A DNA stretch of 64,000 nucleotides, taken from positions 31,708,042 to 31,772,041 of the forward strand of contig CM019236.1 of the NCBI GenBank assembly GCA_009741485.1, given 5' to 3'. Position 1 is the stretch's first letter. Each line of letters begins with the position of its first letter. The position numbers were made by a program, and so were the translations under genes. Below the pieces are notes generated by a model. The model ran no database searches. It saw only the letters and a list, made by a program, of their open reading frames with translations, and was not told the DNA's origin. Shown in pieces: positions 38,201 through 53,200 of the stretch. The DNA comes from Malurus cyaneus samueli. Lineage: Eukaryota > Chordata > Aves > Passeriformes > Maluridae.

Positions 38201-41200
38201 TTCTTCATAGATTTTTAAATATAACTTGAAGGCCTGGCCTATAAAAATATTACCTATGCCTGAAAACTCACATTTGATATATTCATGTTCCCATGGACTA
38301 AGAGACTATTACATCTTTCTTTCTGCTTTATGCCAGGTTGCTCCTTCAGCCTGATGACTCCTTGCAGATTCTTGCACCTGTGGAAGCTGATGTGGGTTTC
38401 TATGCTTGCAATGCATCCAATGCCCTGGGATCCGACTCTGTCTCCATTGCTGTCACCCTAGCAGGTAACAGTTCAACCTCGGATTGCAGGATTGTCCATG
38501 TTATTAGTGGGATTCTGGACAGAAGTCGTTTGTGGGGCAGCAGATGGCTGCTAAAGCTGTGTGATGTGGGTCAACAGAGGCACACTGGGGAAAACACAGA
38601 GTGTGAGCTCTGTGAAATCCTGAGGCATAGCCCAGCTTTCATAGACAGTGTGTGAGGTTTATGTATTTCTGCAACACATCGACGTTTTTTCTCACTTGCA
38701 TCTGACATGCTCTTATAACAGTGTTTATCCTGGTTATTCACAGGCTGTAGGGCAGTGCAGTCCAAGCTTCCCAATTTCTGCCCTTCAGTTTAACCCTAGC
38801 ACTGATCTCAGCAGATTCTAAGACTTAGTCAGGTGTACATTAGGCAAGCCAGGAAACTTCCAGAGCTGAATAATTGTATTTTATAGTATTATATTCGATC
38901 AGAGGCATAGCTGACACTGTTTTGATTGTAGCAAATAGACGTTTTGAAACAATTAGATTCCACGTTTCTATGCCTCTAGCCACAGCTTCTAAAGCAGACT
39001 AAATATCCTGTGCTGGTTTAGAATTCAGTTCTAAGGAAAACCTATCCAGATAAAAACCAGTGGCAGAGGGAGTTAGAAGGATGAATCCAGACATCCAGAA
39101 GGATGATGCAGACATCAGCAGGTCACAGCCACATCAGGACTAGCAGAAGGGTGGAGCAGAACAGGAGCATGAAGAGCTGTTGAGTGAGATACAGGAAGAG
39201 AACAATGACAGCTGATGACTGTGACAGGAGAACCTAATCACAGGAGCAGAACAATGACAGCTAATGACTGTGGCAGAAGGAGGATCCTATTTATCACCAA
39301 GGCAAAAGGAAGCATTTTAGGAATGCTGGAGAGCTTATTGTTTTTGCAGTCTTACCATGTCACTGCTTCAGCGTGTGGAAGTTCTTGGAGGCCTCCAATG
39401 CATGGGTAGCAACCACCAGCTGCCAGTGTATTCGTGTATGTCTAGAGGAAAAAATAGTTGTTGATAAGCTTTAATTTTAAAAAATAATTTTTTACACCCA
39501 GACACAGAGAAAATTTTGGTTAAGAAATAAAAGCATAAACATAAAATGTAAGAAGGCAGCAGCGAATAACAATGAATCTCAGATGATCGGTAAATCAACT
39601 AGAAAGAGACTTTGTCTTGTCCCTTAGAAGGACAGGTAAATATTCCAGAGCAAAAAAGAAGGATCTGCATCAGAACTACATATTAGCTGTAGGCAAAACC
39701 AGAGACTAGTTCTTTTTACACTACTGCTATCAGAAATGCCTTTGCTGAATTCCAGGCAGCAGTGCTGCTGGTAAGATAGTGTCATATTTTAGACAAGCAG
39801 CTCTGCACTAAACCTCTTATGTTGCACCACCATGAAGGTGAACGTGAGGTTAAAAAAATCATCAGACAAACTGTTATTCAGTCCACATTGTTCCGATGAG
39901 TGTGAAAGCCATGGTCTTTGTACAGCATGATTTGTGGAAACAATTTTGTGTGACACTCTAGAAGAATCAACAGAGCATTAGGTATGCATGTGGCACAGGA
40001 AGGCTATCAGCTTTTTGATTATAATTAATTATCAAATCTCTAATTTAACCTTTTAGGTGAATTAACAGTCATGCTTCCCAGACTTCAGCAGAACGCCTCT
40101 TAGGAACTGGTATACATCTGCATCTCACGTCCAAGGCAAAGAGAGCTGAACAGCCCATAAAATGAGGCCATAAATATCAAAGTGAAATACTGAGCAGTTT
40201 TTGGAACAAAGTAACAATCATTTTGGCATAATGGAATTATTTTCTCAAAAAAAACCTGGAAAGCTGAGATCATCTTTAGAGGAATGAAGAGTGGGGCTGA
40301 AAGCTTATTTCATTGAAGAATTTTCTGATTGATTTAACACATGCATGGAAAAAAAGGCAGTGGAATATGCTCCTTTTTGTTTTCTCAATGGTTTCCTACT
40401 CATTTATGGGTTGAACAGCTAAAAGATTTTTAATCCTTTGGTGGGATTGTGGAAGCCAATCAGGAAAATAAAAGGCTGATGGATAGCTGAAGAATTTTTC
40501 TTTCTTTTCTTTAGAGTTTGCCACAAAGTATCAAAATTTTGGAGCTATTTCAACAATAGAATATATTATTTTACTGAGCAATTCTTGGGCATTTAAATCA
40601 TCAAAATAAAGAAATTCAAAGTACAAAAAACCCACCAAAATGATACAACAGGAATTCCAGTTGAATAGTATATTTTAAAAGACATGGAAATACAGCTATA
40701 TGGAAAGTTTTATATTTGAGGCTGAATTACATTTTCATGAGCTCAGTGAAATCAAATTATTTTTCTCACCTCCATTTTTTCTCCCTTGGTCAGCTCCAAA
40801 TTATCATATAAATAAAGCCAGTGAAAGTATTAACAGTTGAAGTATTAACAATTTTAGACATTAGCCTAAAACTGGAGCTTTTGGACGCATAGGATGATAT
40901 CTGAACCTGTTTTGTATCTGATCATTTATTTTAAATGGAAGAAAAAAAGGTGTTTATAGACTGTTGGAAAATTATGGGTTTGAAAATGCAACATTGAGTC
41001 GAAACCACCGAAGTCCCACGCCTTTTAAAGCAACAGTGTTGTGTTCTGCTCCTCCTGCAGAGCATTTGCTCTCAGACAGGGAGTACCTTAATTCAGCTCT
41101 TGCCAGTTCTGCTGCATTAGTCCTCTCTCTCAAAGCTAAGCTTGAGCACCTCTGACCTGTTTTGTGGGCATCCCTTTACAGTACCTCTACAAAAGGAGTT

Positions 41201-44200
41201 GCAGAAGGCTTCTTGAGCCACAGATGGTGGATAATTCCATAACTAATCCCACAAAGACACAGACACAACAGCAGTGAAAAACCTTGATTCACTTGCTGTC
41301 ACCAATGTCGAAAGCTCACTTTACTGGAGGCAAAGCAGTGGTACTCTTAGAGATTTACTTCTTCCTGTCAGATAACTTGCTTTGTTTTGTTTTATCCAAA
41401 ACCTGAAGTAACAGTGTTACACATTAATACTGTTCATGTCCCTCATCTTCTTGTGTTGGCCACTAGGAGAAAACTTTCTGTTTATGGTTTGGTCTTCCCC
41501 ATCACAGTGTTTCCACTGTAGGTTAAAGAAACTGTGAGTGATGTGCAGAAACAGCTTGCATGTTGCTCTGAACTTCCTCCACTGTTGATGTGCCCACAGC
41601 CATCACTCAGGCTGCTGTGTTTGGTTTTTAGCAAAACGTGATGTTGAAGCTGCAGTGCCAGGCAAGCTTCATAGTGCAGCTCCAGTTGTGCTGGTGTTTA
41701 TTGATTCAGCTGCTTCTCCTGCATGTCCATATGGCTGTAATGCTATTCTGCCTCTGCTTCAAGTGTGCTTTTTCACTTTTCAAGACAGCTTTACCTATGG
41801 AATTTGGTGGCACTGAAATATTATAAGAAGCAGGTGGCCTCACTTCAGCACTTTCCCTTATCCACCTGTCTCTTGTGTGTACTTTCACAGTGTTTCAGCC
41901 CATCTATCCCGTGAAAGTCCAATGTCCTTGGCATGTTAAACTGTGGTACTTCTTTTATGCAGGAAAGCCGCTGATAAAGGCATCAAGAGCCACCGTGATC
42001 AACACTGAATCACCTGCTGTTGCTGTTGATATTGGAAGCACGGTTAAAACCATCGAGAAAGCAAATGTTACCATTAACTGCCAGGTTGCAGGTAAAAAAT
42101 TATTCTCTTTCTGTGGTATTCTTTGCTAAATTGGTATCTCCAGTTGCAGCTGAGTAAAATTGCGAGTTTTTCCCAGGTCTCAGGCAAACTCCTTTGCTTT
42201 TATTAGTCCTTATCATAGAACTTGTCCTCCTTTAGTCCATATCAAGCCGGGCAAGTCTAGTGGATTAAGAAAATCGGGCCAAGTCAATACGACTGGCATT
42301 GTTTTTAGAGATACACCATATGCTGTAGATGCCACAAAACTGATACACATGACTACCTCTTGGGGATGTTTGGTGAGAGCATACAAGCATGGACTGATTC
42401 ATTTCATCATCGATGGTATTTTTAAAGACCACTCCAGTTACTTTCTTCTTTTCCTGCCAAAAAAAAGGCATGTTAGCACACTCTTTCTGTACTGTTTTTA
42501 CCTTTTTCTTTCATCTTGGGAGTGCAAGAGTTCAGAGGAATTCTACCGAAACAGGATTTTCCCTAAAACTGTTTTCCAGTCAAAGACTGAATATTCCTCA
42601 GTTTTACAGTGACAGTTTGCCTCTTTCCAATGGCAACCAAAACAGGTTGACCTTGTCCACATGTAGCAGTCCTATGGCTGTTGGTGGGAATGATGCTGAT
42701 ATGGGGAGGAGGAAGGGAAAGAGCTGGGAAATCTCTAAAGACCTGGGGCCAGACCATGGATTCATTACACTTTTATGCATAGTATGAGGAAGCATAGAAG
42801 CGACGGGAGCCACTTACAAAACATGAAGTGAGCCAGTGCTGAGTGTTACATTAATATCTGCTGTGGAGACTTGTATGAAACACTTTAAACTCTTGCTTTA
42901 GTTTTTTATCCCTAGCAGCTACTTCAGATAACTCTAAATAAGCATCTTCACTGCAAATAAACAAACATCCCTGCTTTTTAACATTTTGTGCTCACTTTAA
43001 GCACTTAATGGTTTTAAGTTTTCCTTTTTTAAGTGCTGCCAACCAAACCCTCAGGCAAATTCTAAGTATTTGTCTCAAGGGTCATTATTTGTTCATCCAT
43101 CCTTTAGTGAAACATGCACAATAGCTGTGCATATTACTTTTGCAAGAGCAAAACACTAGGCTGTGATCAGAGTTTATTGATTATTCTCAGTGGGCTGAAT
43201 GAAAGAAAAGCAGGGTATAATTTTCTCCTAGGTTCATGAAGGAGAAAGTTCAGTTATTCCTTGGCCTCTCAACATAGGCACTAGGCACTCTCTTGCAATC
43301 AGACTGTTGTCTAGTTATTTTCACAAAAAGATGAAAGTGTTTTTCTTTTTCCCTCAGGCTTCTCCATGCTCACCTGCACTGACATTGTGTGAAATACTAC
43401 ATGAACACAAATTATTATAGATTTCTCTCTCTGTGTTCTCTTAGCTGCCCAGGTTCAGAACCCACAGTCTGAGTCAGTTATTGCTGATTTAAGAAGTGCA
43501 GCCATTTCCCTTCAGTATAAAGGCATCATGTAAACAACAGGATGTGACTAAGCAAAATTGCCACAGTACTTACAAAATCAGAAAACTACAGGAGGGAAGC
43601 ACAGAATGGTCAAGGGCACAGATTCAAAGCATTTTCTGAGAGGAAAATGATCACTAGCAATTTTGTAAAGCTTACCCACTGGAAAATCTTAGCAGTGTCT
43701 TCTCTTCTAGGAGAAGACTATCTGTCTGTAGCATTACTGGATATTGGAACCTTCTGTGATACAGAAGAAATTTTCTTAAATCCCAGTTTTCTCCGTGGGT
43801 GGAAAAAAGATCTTCTGCTACCGCCTCCATGGAAAATGTTGACTTTATTGACTCCAGAGATTAATGCTGTTGAAATTATGATAAAATCATAAACCACAAG
43901 CTGCGATGTTCCAAAGGGAATAAGAGAGTGAGTACTGAGGGCAGATATGTTTTATAGGCACTAGAATCTTAATTTCATTAAAATAGTGTTAATAGTTCAA
44001 CAGCAATTTTTAAAAAGCTACCTTGGGAAATGAACCAAGAACAGCAATTTGTATCAGCTCTGTCACCTATACCTGGAAAATGTACCATCTCATGAAATCT
44101 GTAGCAGAATGTGAGAATAAATGCAATTTTCCTCCTAACATAAGCACCATTTTTTTGGTTTAACTTCAGCTTCATGATTATCCAATCTTTTATATATTTT

Positions 44201-47200
44201 TGATCATCCCACTTAGAATACTTAGTTGTAAGGAAAAGAGTAGCATGCACTGTTTCTTCAGTCAGCAAATGTGTTGTGTCCCAGTGACTTTAGAGTAGGT
44301 GAAATTTACAGCTGTGTAGTTTGCCAAAGTTCCTCACTATGTGTTAACAATGAAATGGTTACTAAATCATAGTAAGCTAAAATGAAATGGTTAATGCAAT
44401 AACATCTGGTAATAAAAAAGAGATTAAAATGTGAGAACAAAGTTTAAAAAAATGAGAAAGCAAAACTGTCATATCCAGAAATTACGTCGAGACTTGTCTG
44501 GATGAAAACCATTCCTCACACAGTCTTGTAAAGCTGTAGCTTTTCCCTTCTAGTACTTTTCCTGTAGTCATGTTAGGCTGTCGTGAGCCAGCACAACTAA
44601 TGAGAGTTGTTCCAGGTCAGTTTGGTGACAGTTAATCCCATTGTTATAAGCTGTGATTCTGTTACAGTGCTGTACAGTCTGTGGTACAGGACCATGCAGG
44701 TATTAGGTCTGGATGTCTCAGCTTATGTAAGGACACCGCTTGTCGTTACTGAGAGTCAGCGAGAACAGATATTTATCAAGAGAAATATCAAGGATCAGTT
44801 ATAATATTTTCTAAAGCTACATTTACTGTCAAGAGACAGAAATATACACTCTACCAACAGGCATTGATGAGCCTAGAGAAGGTTTCTTAAAAATAAGAGA
44901 TAATAGAAGAATGCACTACCAAAGTCTAGGGATTAATTTTATATTGCTCTTTAACTTCTTAAAACAAGTATAAGCACCATCAAAATCTGTGTTCTGAGTT
45001 GAAATCAATAGATATTATTATCTAATTAATAGATATTCATATATATAATAGAAAAGGGAGAACAAAATCATTGTGGATGTATTAGAATTTAATTGGCACC
45101 TGATGTGAATTATGTGAAGATTAAACTCTATTTCAGTTGTACCACAAATACAGTGTTGTGGTTTTGATCAAGATTGAAAACTGACATTATTTCACTTGAC
45201 TTAACTTCACTGCTTTGTCTGTAGAGGTGAAAGAATATCTTTTTTGACCATTATTAGATGATTGTGGTCAATTCCAGACTTCTCCAAAACTAATCCTTGG
45301 GGATCTCTCAAAAGTCATTCCAAAGTCTTGAAGATGTCCGTGACTTCCAGCTGGAAGATTTGCTCCAAGCTTCAGAAAGCCAGCAGCATTTCTGGTGTGG
45401 GTAAATTGACTACTGCAGGCAATTTCACTTCCAGATAGGATGAGAGAGCAATTTATATCATATCAATATCACTAAGGAGCTTTCTGCTGATTTCAGCACT
45501 TAAATTGTGCAAATATTCTTTTGAATATCAGAAGCTTCAAGCAATCTGGCCCAAACTGTTACTGAAAATACATTTTGACATTAAAGAAGGAACCCATTTT
45601 AAAAATCTTGTTCTTAGGGCATTCTGCAAAATGCCATGTATGATTAGTGACTGTTGGGTCAGAGCAGGTTTGGAAGGGTGGCTTAAAATATATTACTTCC
45701 TGCCCTTTATCTCCTTGAGTCTTTGATGTTCCAGTTCGCAGTTCCTTCAATTCTCCTAAACTTTCATTTCCTCTGAATTTCACTTATATGCTGGAGATTT
45801 TATTTTCTAGTTCTTACCTGTATTATGGCCCATGTTTATTCATCAGCTATAGCAGACTGTGAAATTCAATTCACTATTTCAAGGATATTGTGGCATAGGA
45901 AACTAGTCAGCACTGTTAGAACCTTGTATTGCTATCCTTTCCCTCAGAGTCTCTGGTTTAGTAAAATTATCTCAATTGGCTTACACAGTTCTACTTGGTA
46001 GTATCCTGGGTAGCTTTTTCGTGCTGGATACATGCACATGGATGGAGGGAGAAGCTGAAGAATAGATGTAGGTAATTATTCACTATCTAATGTCTTGCCT
46101 GCCCAGAAAAGTGAGCTCCGTTTCCAGCTGGCACCTCTGAGACTTTCAGCCTCTGGGATATTTCTGCGAGGGAAACACTCAGCCCTCTGTCATCCTCGGT
46201 CAGCCAACAAAACGAATTGAAATGCTCTTGCTACCCCTTGCGGCAGCGCTGTGTTCGCTCATCCCTGAGCAGGCTGCCCCTGCTCCCGTACCGAGGTTGT
46301 GCGTGTCACTCAAAAGAAAGCGACCCTGTAGCTTATTGACACTTACAACTTATCTTCCCTAAAGGAATTTGCTGTACCTGCAAGCCTGCTACTGTGGAAA
46401 CATTGACGATGGAGGAAGGACACACATGTAGAACACAAGTCAAAAAATGTTTTATAGTATTGCTGGATGTTTTGTAGGCAAAGTGTATCTTTCTTAGACT
46501 CAACAGCAGTACCTCAAATTAAGGAGATCTGGCTTTTAACCCTTTCTTCTTCTGCTGCTAGTGAAGTGCGGAGGAATTACCTTTCTAGACCAGGACTGTC
46601 TGAGCAGCTACCTGCAAGAAGTGAATTGTATCTGTCTCTGTATTTATTTTGTTGTGTTATTTGAGTCACTGCTCTAATGGACTATGGCTATATGAGGTCC
46701 TTCTTGTCCTTTCCCCTGTTTCTTTAGCCTTTACTCAATACTCTTCTTCTTCTCCCACTGTTTGCCGTGTGGTATTTTTTGCCTCGTAATTCTTACTTTT
46801 GTTACACTTTGTCAATGTTTTTCCAGGTGTTCCTGAAGCAAAAGTTTCTTGGTTTAAGAACAAGGTCAAGCTGTCCTCTGCTCACCATCTGCATGATGGG
46901 CTCCTGCTAATAGCAAATGTTTCCCAGTCAGATCAAGGGTTATACTCCTGCAAGGCAGCCAATCTTCATGGGGAAGTAACTGAAAGCTCCCAGATCCTGA
47001 TTCTTGGTGAGTCCGGGGTATTTTGGTATTTTGCACTTGCAACTAAAGCAATGTGCTACTGGCACATCCAGATGGCAGAACTAACTGGAGGTTGTGGAAA
47101 GAGAAAATGATATGCAGGCAGCCCTTCTTCTGTGAAAAGCATCAGTCTGCATTTGGGCAGCATCAGCTGAAGCAAGGTGGTGGTAAAAGGAAAATCAATG

Positions 47201-50200
47201 AGGAGAAAATGTCTAAACATCGAGATTGCTCCTCCCAGTCCCAAGATACTCAGCTTAACTCTTTCAGACTTGCTAAGAAAAGCATTTCTTAGCCATATCT
47301 GAAAATTACTGTCTTGAAATGAGAGTGATGTCACTTTTTCCCTGTGAAGTACTCTGCTTCCACTGAGCAGCCTTCCCATTCAAGGCTGTGATACTTTCCT
47401 TCACTAAGGTGCATAAAGCCAGTGCAATACAAAAAAGTACATCCCAAGTTCTGTGAATGGTGATGTTCACTTTCCTCTGTGTTTTTAAACACCAGACAGA
47501 AAGCCCGTCTGAGTGATTTGAAAGACAATGGCAGCTGTGAAATGTGAGTGGAAGTGTTACCTGGTGGGAGTTGGATGTGTGGAAAAGGGGTTTCCTTTCT
47601 TAGGAACTCATCTTCTATCATTTCTGCATGCCTGGCAGAAATGGTCACACCAGACTTTTTGAGTAGTTTCATGCATTTGATGGTGAAGCCTCAAATTTTT
47701 AAATCTATGCCCCATGATTGGTGCAATACCATTACAGCATCCACTGCAGCTCTCATCTTTCATGAGTAGAGCAAGCTTCCAGAGGATGTACAACAATGAG
47801 ATTTCACAGTTTCACAGATACTACTAAAATGAAGGCTCACACATGACTCCTACCAATCCAGACTGACTCTAGGATCTCAGTCTAAAGAAAATAATCTGGA
47901 AAAAAAATCAGCTGAATTTCAGCATATAAATAAAGACTCACACATGATCTTTAAATCCTTTTCTTATCATTATAAATGGCTTAGCTTTTAAAGATGGTAA
48001 GTTACTGTGAGTTATGCAAGCTGCTTATGTTTGTAAGCAAATGACATTTTTAGCTCCTTGATGGAACAGAACAGTCCAGGCATCCTTGACCTGCACTTCT
48101 GGCACTGAATGCTATCAGCAGTAGAAAACTTGCCCGGTGTGTGCTGTGGTCTAATTGAAAGGGGATGAAGCCACTGTTGATTTAAATCAAATATCCCATC
48201 GTTTTCATGACAAACAGAATTGGGAATGCTAGGCATTGCATCAATATTTAAAGTAGTATTATGATTAGTAAACAGCTAAATCCTGTAGTTCTCAGCATAG
48301 ACTGATCCTCTTGAACTCTGAACTCTTAGTCCTTTGGAGTTCTGCCTAAGTATACCACAGGATTTGGTGGGATTATAACCATATTTAATCAGGACTTGAT
48401 CCAGGTTGTAGCAGAGACTAAAAAGTTTTTCACTAACTGCCATGAATATTTGATTCGGCTTCTATGCTGTATACATTTGCTTTGTCTTACAAGCTGCTTT
48501 ATCTCCTGATACCATATAACTTTGTCACACAAAAAGAAGAGTTGGCCACAATGCTGAATGCTGCGGTACCCCTCATAGATAATTTCTTTTAGTTTGTGAT
48601 CATATTGATCCAGATGTTATTTTAAGAATATCTCCATCACTTTTACCTAACATGAGACAAAACACTTTCAGTAGTTATCCAAAGTTGCTCAATCTGCCCC
48701 TCTAAAGTTGCAGCACAGCAAAATATCAGTGATGGGGTTTTTTTATGTCCCCAAGATGTTTTCTGCTGTACAGTTGCTCATCGTTTCATTCTCCCGATCT
48801 GTTACCAGAGCCTCCACGATCTCTTCCTTACCTAGAAGAATTGACAGCAGTGCTTACCAGTGCTGGGGCCAGCACTCACTCGGTGCTGACCTCTCCTTCA
48901 GGAACAAAACTGACTGTCAGTCCAGGGAGCTCTGCTCTCATAGGTAAGTCAAGTGCTTTAAGATTTTTTTTATATTTTCAAGTCTCTAGAGTTTATATTA
49001 CAGTTATGCATCTGGTTAACCATTACATTAAGGATTATCCAGACATGGATAATTATCCTTTATTACATTAAGGATTATCTGGTTATCCAGATATGAGCAC
49101 TGAGACAATAGGCATCAAACCAATAGTGCATTGTCAGTCATAATCACTGCCAAATACCTTTTACTTAGTTTTAAAAAGAAGGTACTTTTATTAGTCCAAA
49201 GCTGCATGCAAAATAAGGGCTCCATGGTGCCACCCTTTATTTATATATCACCCTGTAAGAAGCAGTCCCTGCTCTGGACGGCTGGCAATCTTATTCAAAG
49301 CAAAGACACAGCAGACTGGTGTGCCATTTGATCTAAAAGAAGAAACACTGGTAGTTGTGTTTCAATTTTCCTTCTACATTTGCATAGCTGCCTTACCCTA
49401 TGTCTCCTACACATACTAAATATCCTTCTGAAGAGCCTTTTCAAGAGTTTTGCCTATCCCTCTATCCATGTTTTGAGCTTGCAAGGTCTCTGTTTTAATC
49501 TGTTCTTTTTATTCCTCTTTCTTATTTCACAAAACCAATGTTTGTGTGAAGCCATATAAGAAATAATGCCCAATTAAATGCTGTCTTCTTTCATCCTTTT
49601 CTGGCTTCCATACACCTTTAGTCTCTTTATACAGCAAAATAGCTTGTATCTTGTAAACTCCTTTCAGACCTGTGGGTGTGATTTGTTTGCAAAGAGAATC
49701 TTACTCTTTTCTAAATTTCATTGTATGTTTATGATTTAATTTCATGCATTGCTTTGAAACGCTAATAGTTGTCAGGCTCAGATAGTCAAACAGCTTCTCT
49801 AATGAACTTGTTACTGCATACCATGTAAACTTGTCAAGCTCTACAATTTCAGATCTATCCGTTCTCCTTTTAGAGGTAGGGATCTGAAACCTTTAACAAG
49901 AGATCTGCAAATGTGATGTCCTGTGTGTTAATAGATCTCTGTACCTTCTGAAGCATTCTTTCCTTACATTAAGTAGAAATTTTAAGATTTTGTTTTCACA
50001 ATGGAGACGTTCTGTTTATGTTTTTAGTTTTGTGTGGTTTACTTTTCCCTAGTGCTGACATCTGCATATGTTTGCAATGATTTCTAGCATGCAGCTCTGG
50101 ATTGCATTTCTGTTTGCACAAAAGCTGTATCTTTCATGGGGAAAATATCTGTAGGTATTTATTAGCATTGAATAAATCATTTTGAGTATGGTTTTATTGT

Positions 50201-53200
50201 GCTCATTGATGTAAGAGGGCCATACTCCTGTTTCATCCATTTCCTCTCAGATTTCCAAAAAGAGGTGTTTAGGGGTTTCAGGCAGTTTTTATTGTTTAAA
50301 AGCAGTCAATTGAATTGATAGTGTTTGCACCGCCTGTGCACTGTGGTATACAACCACCTCCAGATCAATTTCATTTGGCCCTGTACCCTGCTGTTTCACT
50401 TCAGGGGCAAGGAAATTCCATGAATCTTAATTGTGAAATAGCAAACAAATTTCATTCTTCAGGCAGTTCTCTCAACAGTACTGTAGTTTTACTGGTTTGA
50501 ATTAGAGTCTTGTGGTATTCAAGCCTAGGAAAACCTTCTGAGATATTTTTGCTAACAAAAAATCAGGATGGAATGAGCTACCCAGTCAGTTAGAAAGCTG
50601 GTCCATTGATTTTTCCATTCTACTACCAATTTTTCCATTCTATCCAATCAACTTTATTCCTGCTTTATTCGTCATTTATAATGTTGAGGTGTTTGTTGAC
50701 TCTACAGATGTCCCATATAAGTACTTCAGGTATATTAATTATTTCATGTAAGACCTCTTGTCTGTGCTACTGTTTGGCACCAGTATCTCTTGGACTCAAA
50801 ACATGATAGTTAGAAATCTAGGCATGTGAGCATCCACTGAGTAGAGAGGGAGAACAGTGCATTTGCAAAGGGAAAAAGTGAAATGTTAAGAAAAGGAGGT
50901 ATAAGTAAGCTCTGGTAAACATTATATTTTACAAGATTTAAAAGACAGCAAAGGTGAAAAATTGTGTTAGAAACCTGGACAAAGTCAAGCATGGGTTTGC
51001 CAAAGTTTAAGAAAAATGGGAGTCAAAACTTCATTAAACACTGGTTTCATGCCTTGAGAGGTAAATGCGAACAGAAAATAGCACAGCACTGGCAGCAGCA
51101 CAGCAACAGAAAATTAAAGCTGAAAATGAGGACTTGTTTGGAAATAAGCAGCTGTATAAAATATAAAACAATTGACAAGCTGAGCTGGAAGGAGAGAACT
51201 AGAACTTCCAGATTATCATACATGCCATAACACACTGTCTTTTGCAAAGTGGAGTTGTGCAATATTTCCACCATCATTGCAACCATTTGAAATTACTAAC
51301 TTGCTCTCTGGGGTCATCTGTTATGAGTTTCTTCTACTTAAATTTCAGAGGGGTTGAAGAAGACAAAGATCAGTGTCATAACACTAATATCTGGTTTGGA
51401 GGTCTTCTCATTGCAAGGGTCATTGAGCAGTTATTTAGATGCCTTCATGATAGAAGTAGAGGAAGCTACCTTTTTAAAAGATTCATGTCTTGCCAGGTGA
51501 AGTCAGCAATATTTTTATCTTAAATACTTTGCTTCTAAAGGGTTGAGATTCCTGTCAGCTTAATAAGGTTTCTGTCCTTGGGAATTTCTAAATTTTTCAT
51601 ACAGTTTTCCTGAACATTAATGATAAAAATATTGTAAAAAAATCACTCCTTTCCTCGTAAAGGAAGTCTTTTGTTTGTCACCTGAAAACTATTTTTAATG
51701 TTTAAAAGTATTCCTGACTATTTGACTTCAGTCAATTCTGATTACTTCATGGTGTATGTTTTGGAATTAAAGGAACATCCTAAGCTCATGTATTTTCAGT
51801 AGTTTATCTGTTCTACAAATATCACTGGATTCTTTTGCACAAGTCCTTGGACACATTTCCATGAATCTCAGCTTTGTAAATGTTAATATGGCAGAAAACC
51901 AATATTGTAGGACCCAGTGTTCCTAGTTTTAAGCACTCCTGCAAAAAAGGCTTCAGTCCTATGAAGAATATTTGTTTTCATTTGGGTTCAAGCTTATTAT
52001 TTCCTGTATTTTGATATAATTCAGTGGGAAACTCTGATGATCTTACAAATCCTCATGGAGATTCACTACAGCTTCTCAAATATATTGTGATATTACTGGA
52101 GACCAATAATCAGCAGACTTGGCAAAAGACACAAAATACAATAAACATATCTCCTTATTTTAGCAGTGAATACTGAACATGTTATAATTATGTTTCCCAG
52201 TGAAAGACAAAGTTTCAATGAGCTTGGTATTCATGCATTAATTACATTTAAGTGAGGATCTTTGCAGCAACATTGGAAGAAATTTCAGAAATTAATATTC
52301 CTAGGCATATGGATATGTAGTACTCCCTATAAAAGGTCAGAGTGAAGTAAAGAAGGCAGAAGGAAAATGTTGTTTTAGGGAATCTGATAATACAAATAAG
52401 TGGGGAAAAGCCTAGGCAATTATTTGAAGTCTGGATCCCATTCCTTTTATCTCTTTGCATATTCTCCAGTTTGCTCACTGTGAACCTACTCTCATCCCTG
52501 CCTTAGGACTCCAAATTTCTGTTCTTCCAAGCGACCATTCAGAAGAAGGATCATCCATCTAATTTTGTGTATTTAGGGGAAAATTTTAAAAAGTCCTTAC
52601 TTGTAGGGGATACTGAAAATTGCTGAGAAATTAGATGATAAAGTGTATTTTTCTCTGACCAGAAAAGTACAGTCAATTGTAAAAAAAAGGAAATACTGTT
52701 GCACCACAGTTAATGTGTTCTCCTTGATTATTTCCATCAAATTTACTCATATCACAAACCGGAACGATTTGCAAACAGCAAACATAGTCCTAAAAAGCAG
52801 TAGCATAGTCAGTTTCTTTCTGGTTTTATATATTACCCCCAATGACCACAGAGTTAGAGCAGATTTGCTGCCAATTTTCCTACTGCTTCAGAAGATGACC
52901 AACTGCACAAAAAGTCTTGTTCTGCAAGCATCAATATTCAAAATGCAGCTGTTTTTAAGACAAAGTGATAACAAAAACTTTTCACTTAAAAGATAAAAAG
53001 GATTTTCCCTTACCAAATTTACTGTATCCCACTCTCACTTTTCTATTATTGGCAGTAAGTAGCATATCCCATTCGTTTTCTAGTAGGATCGTTTAGGTTT
53101 CCAGAAGATCACCCCGAATGCACAATTGAAAAATAGCCGCCTTGCTTTCAATGGACAGCCTTTTGAGTATGAATAAATTACTTATTTAAAAGGACGAACT

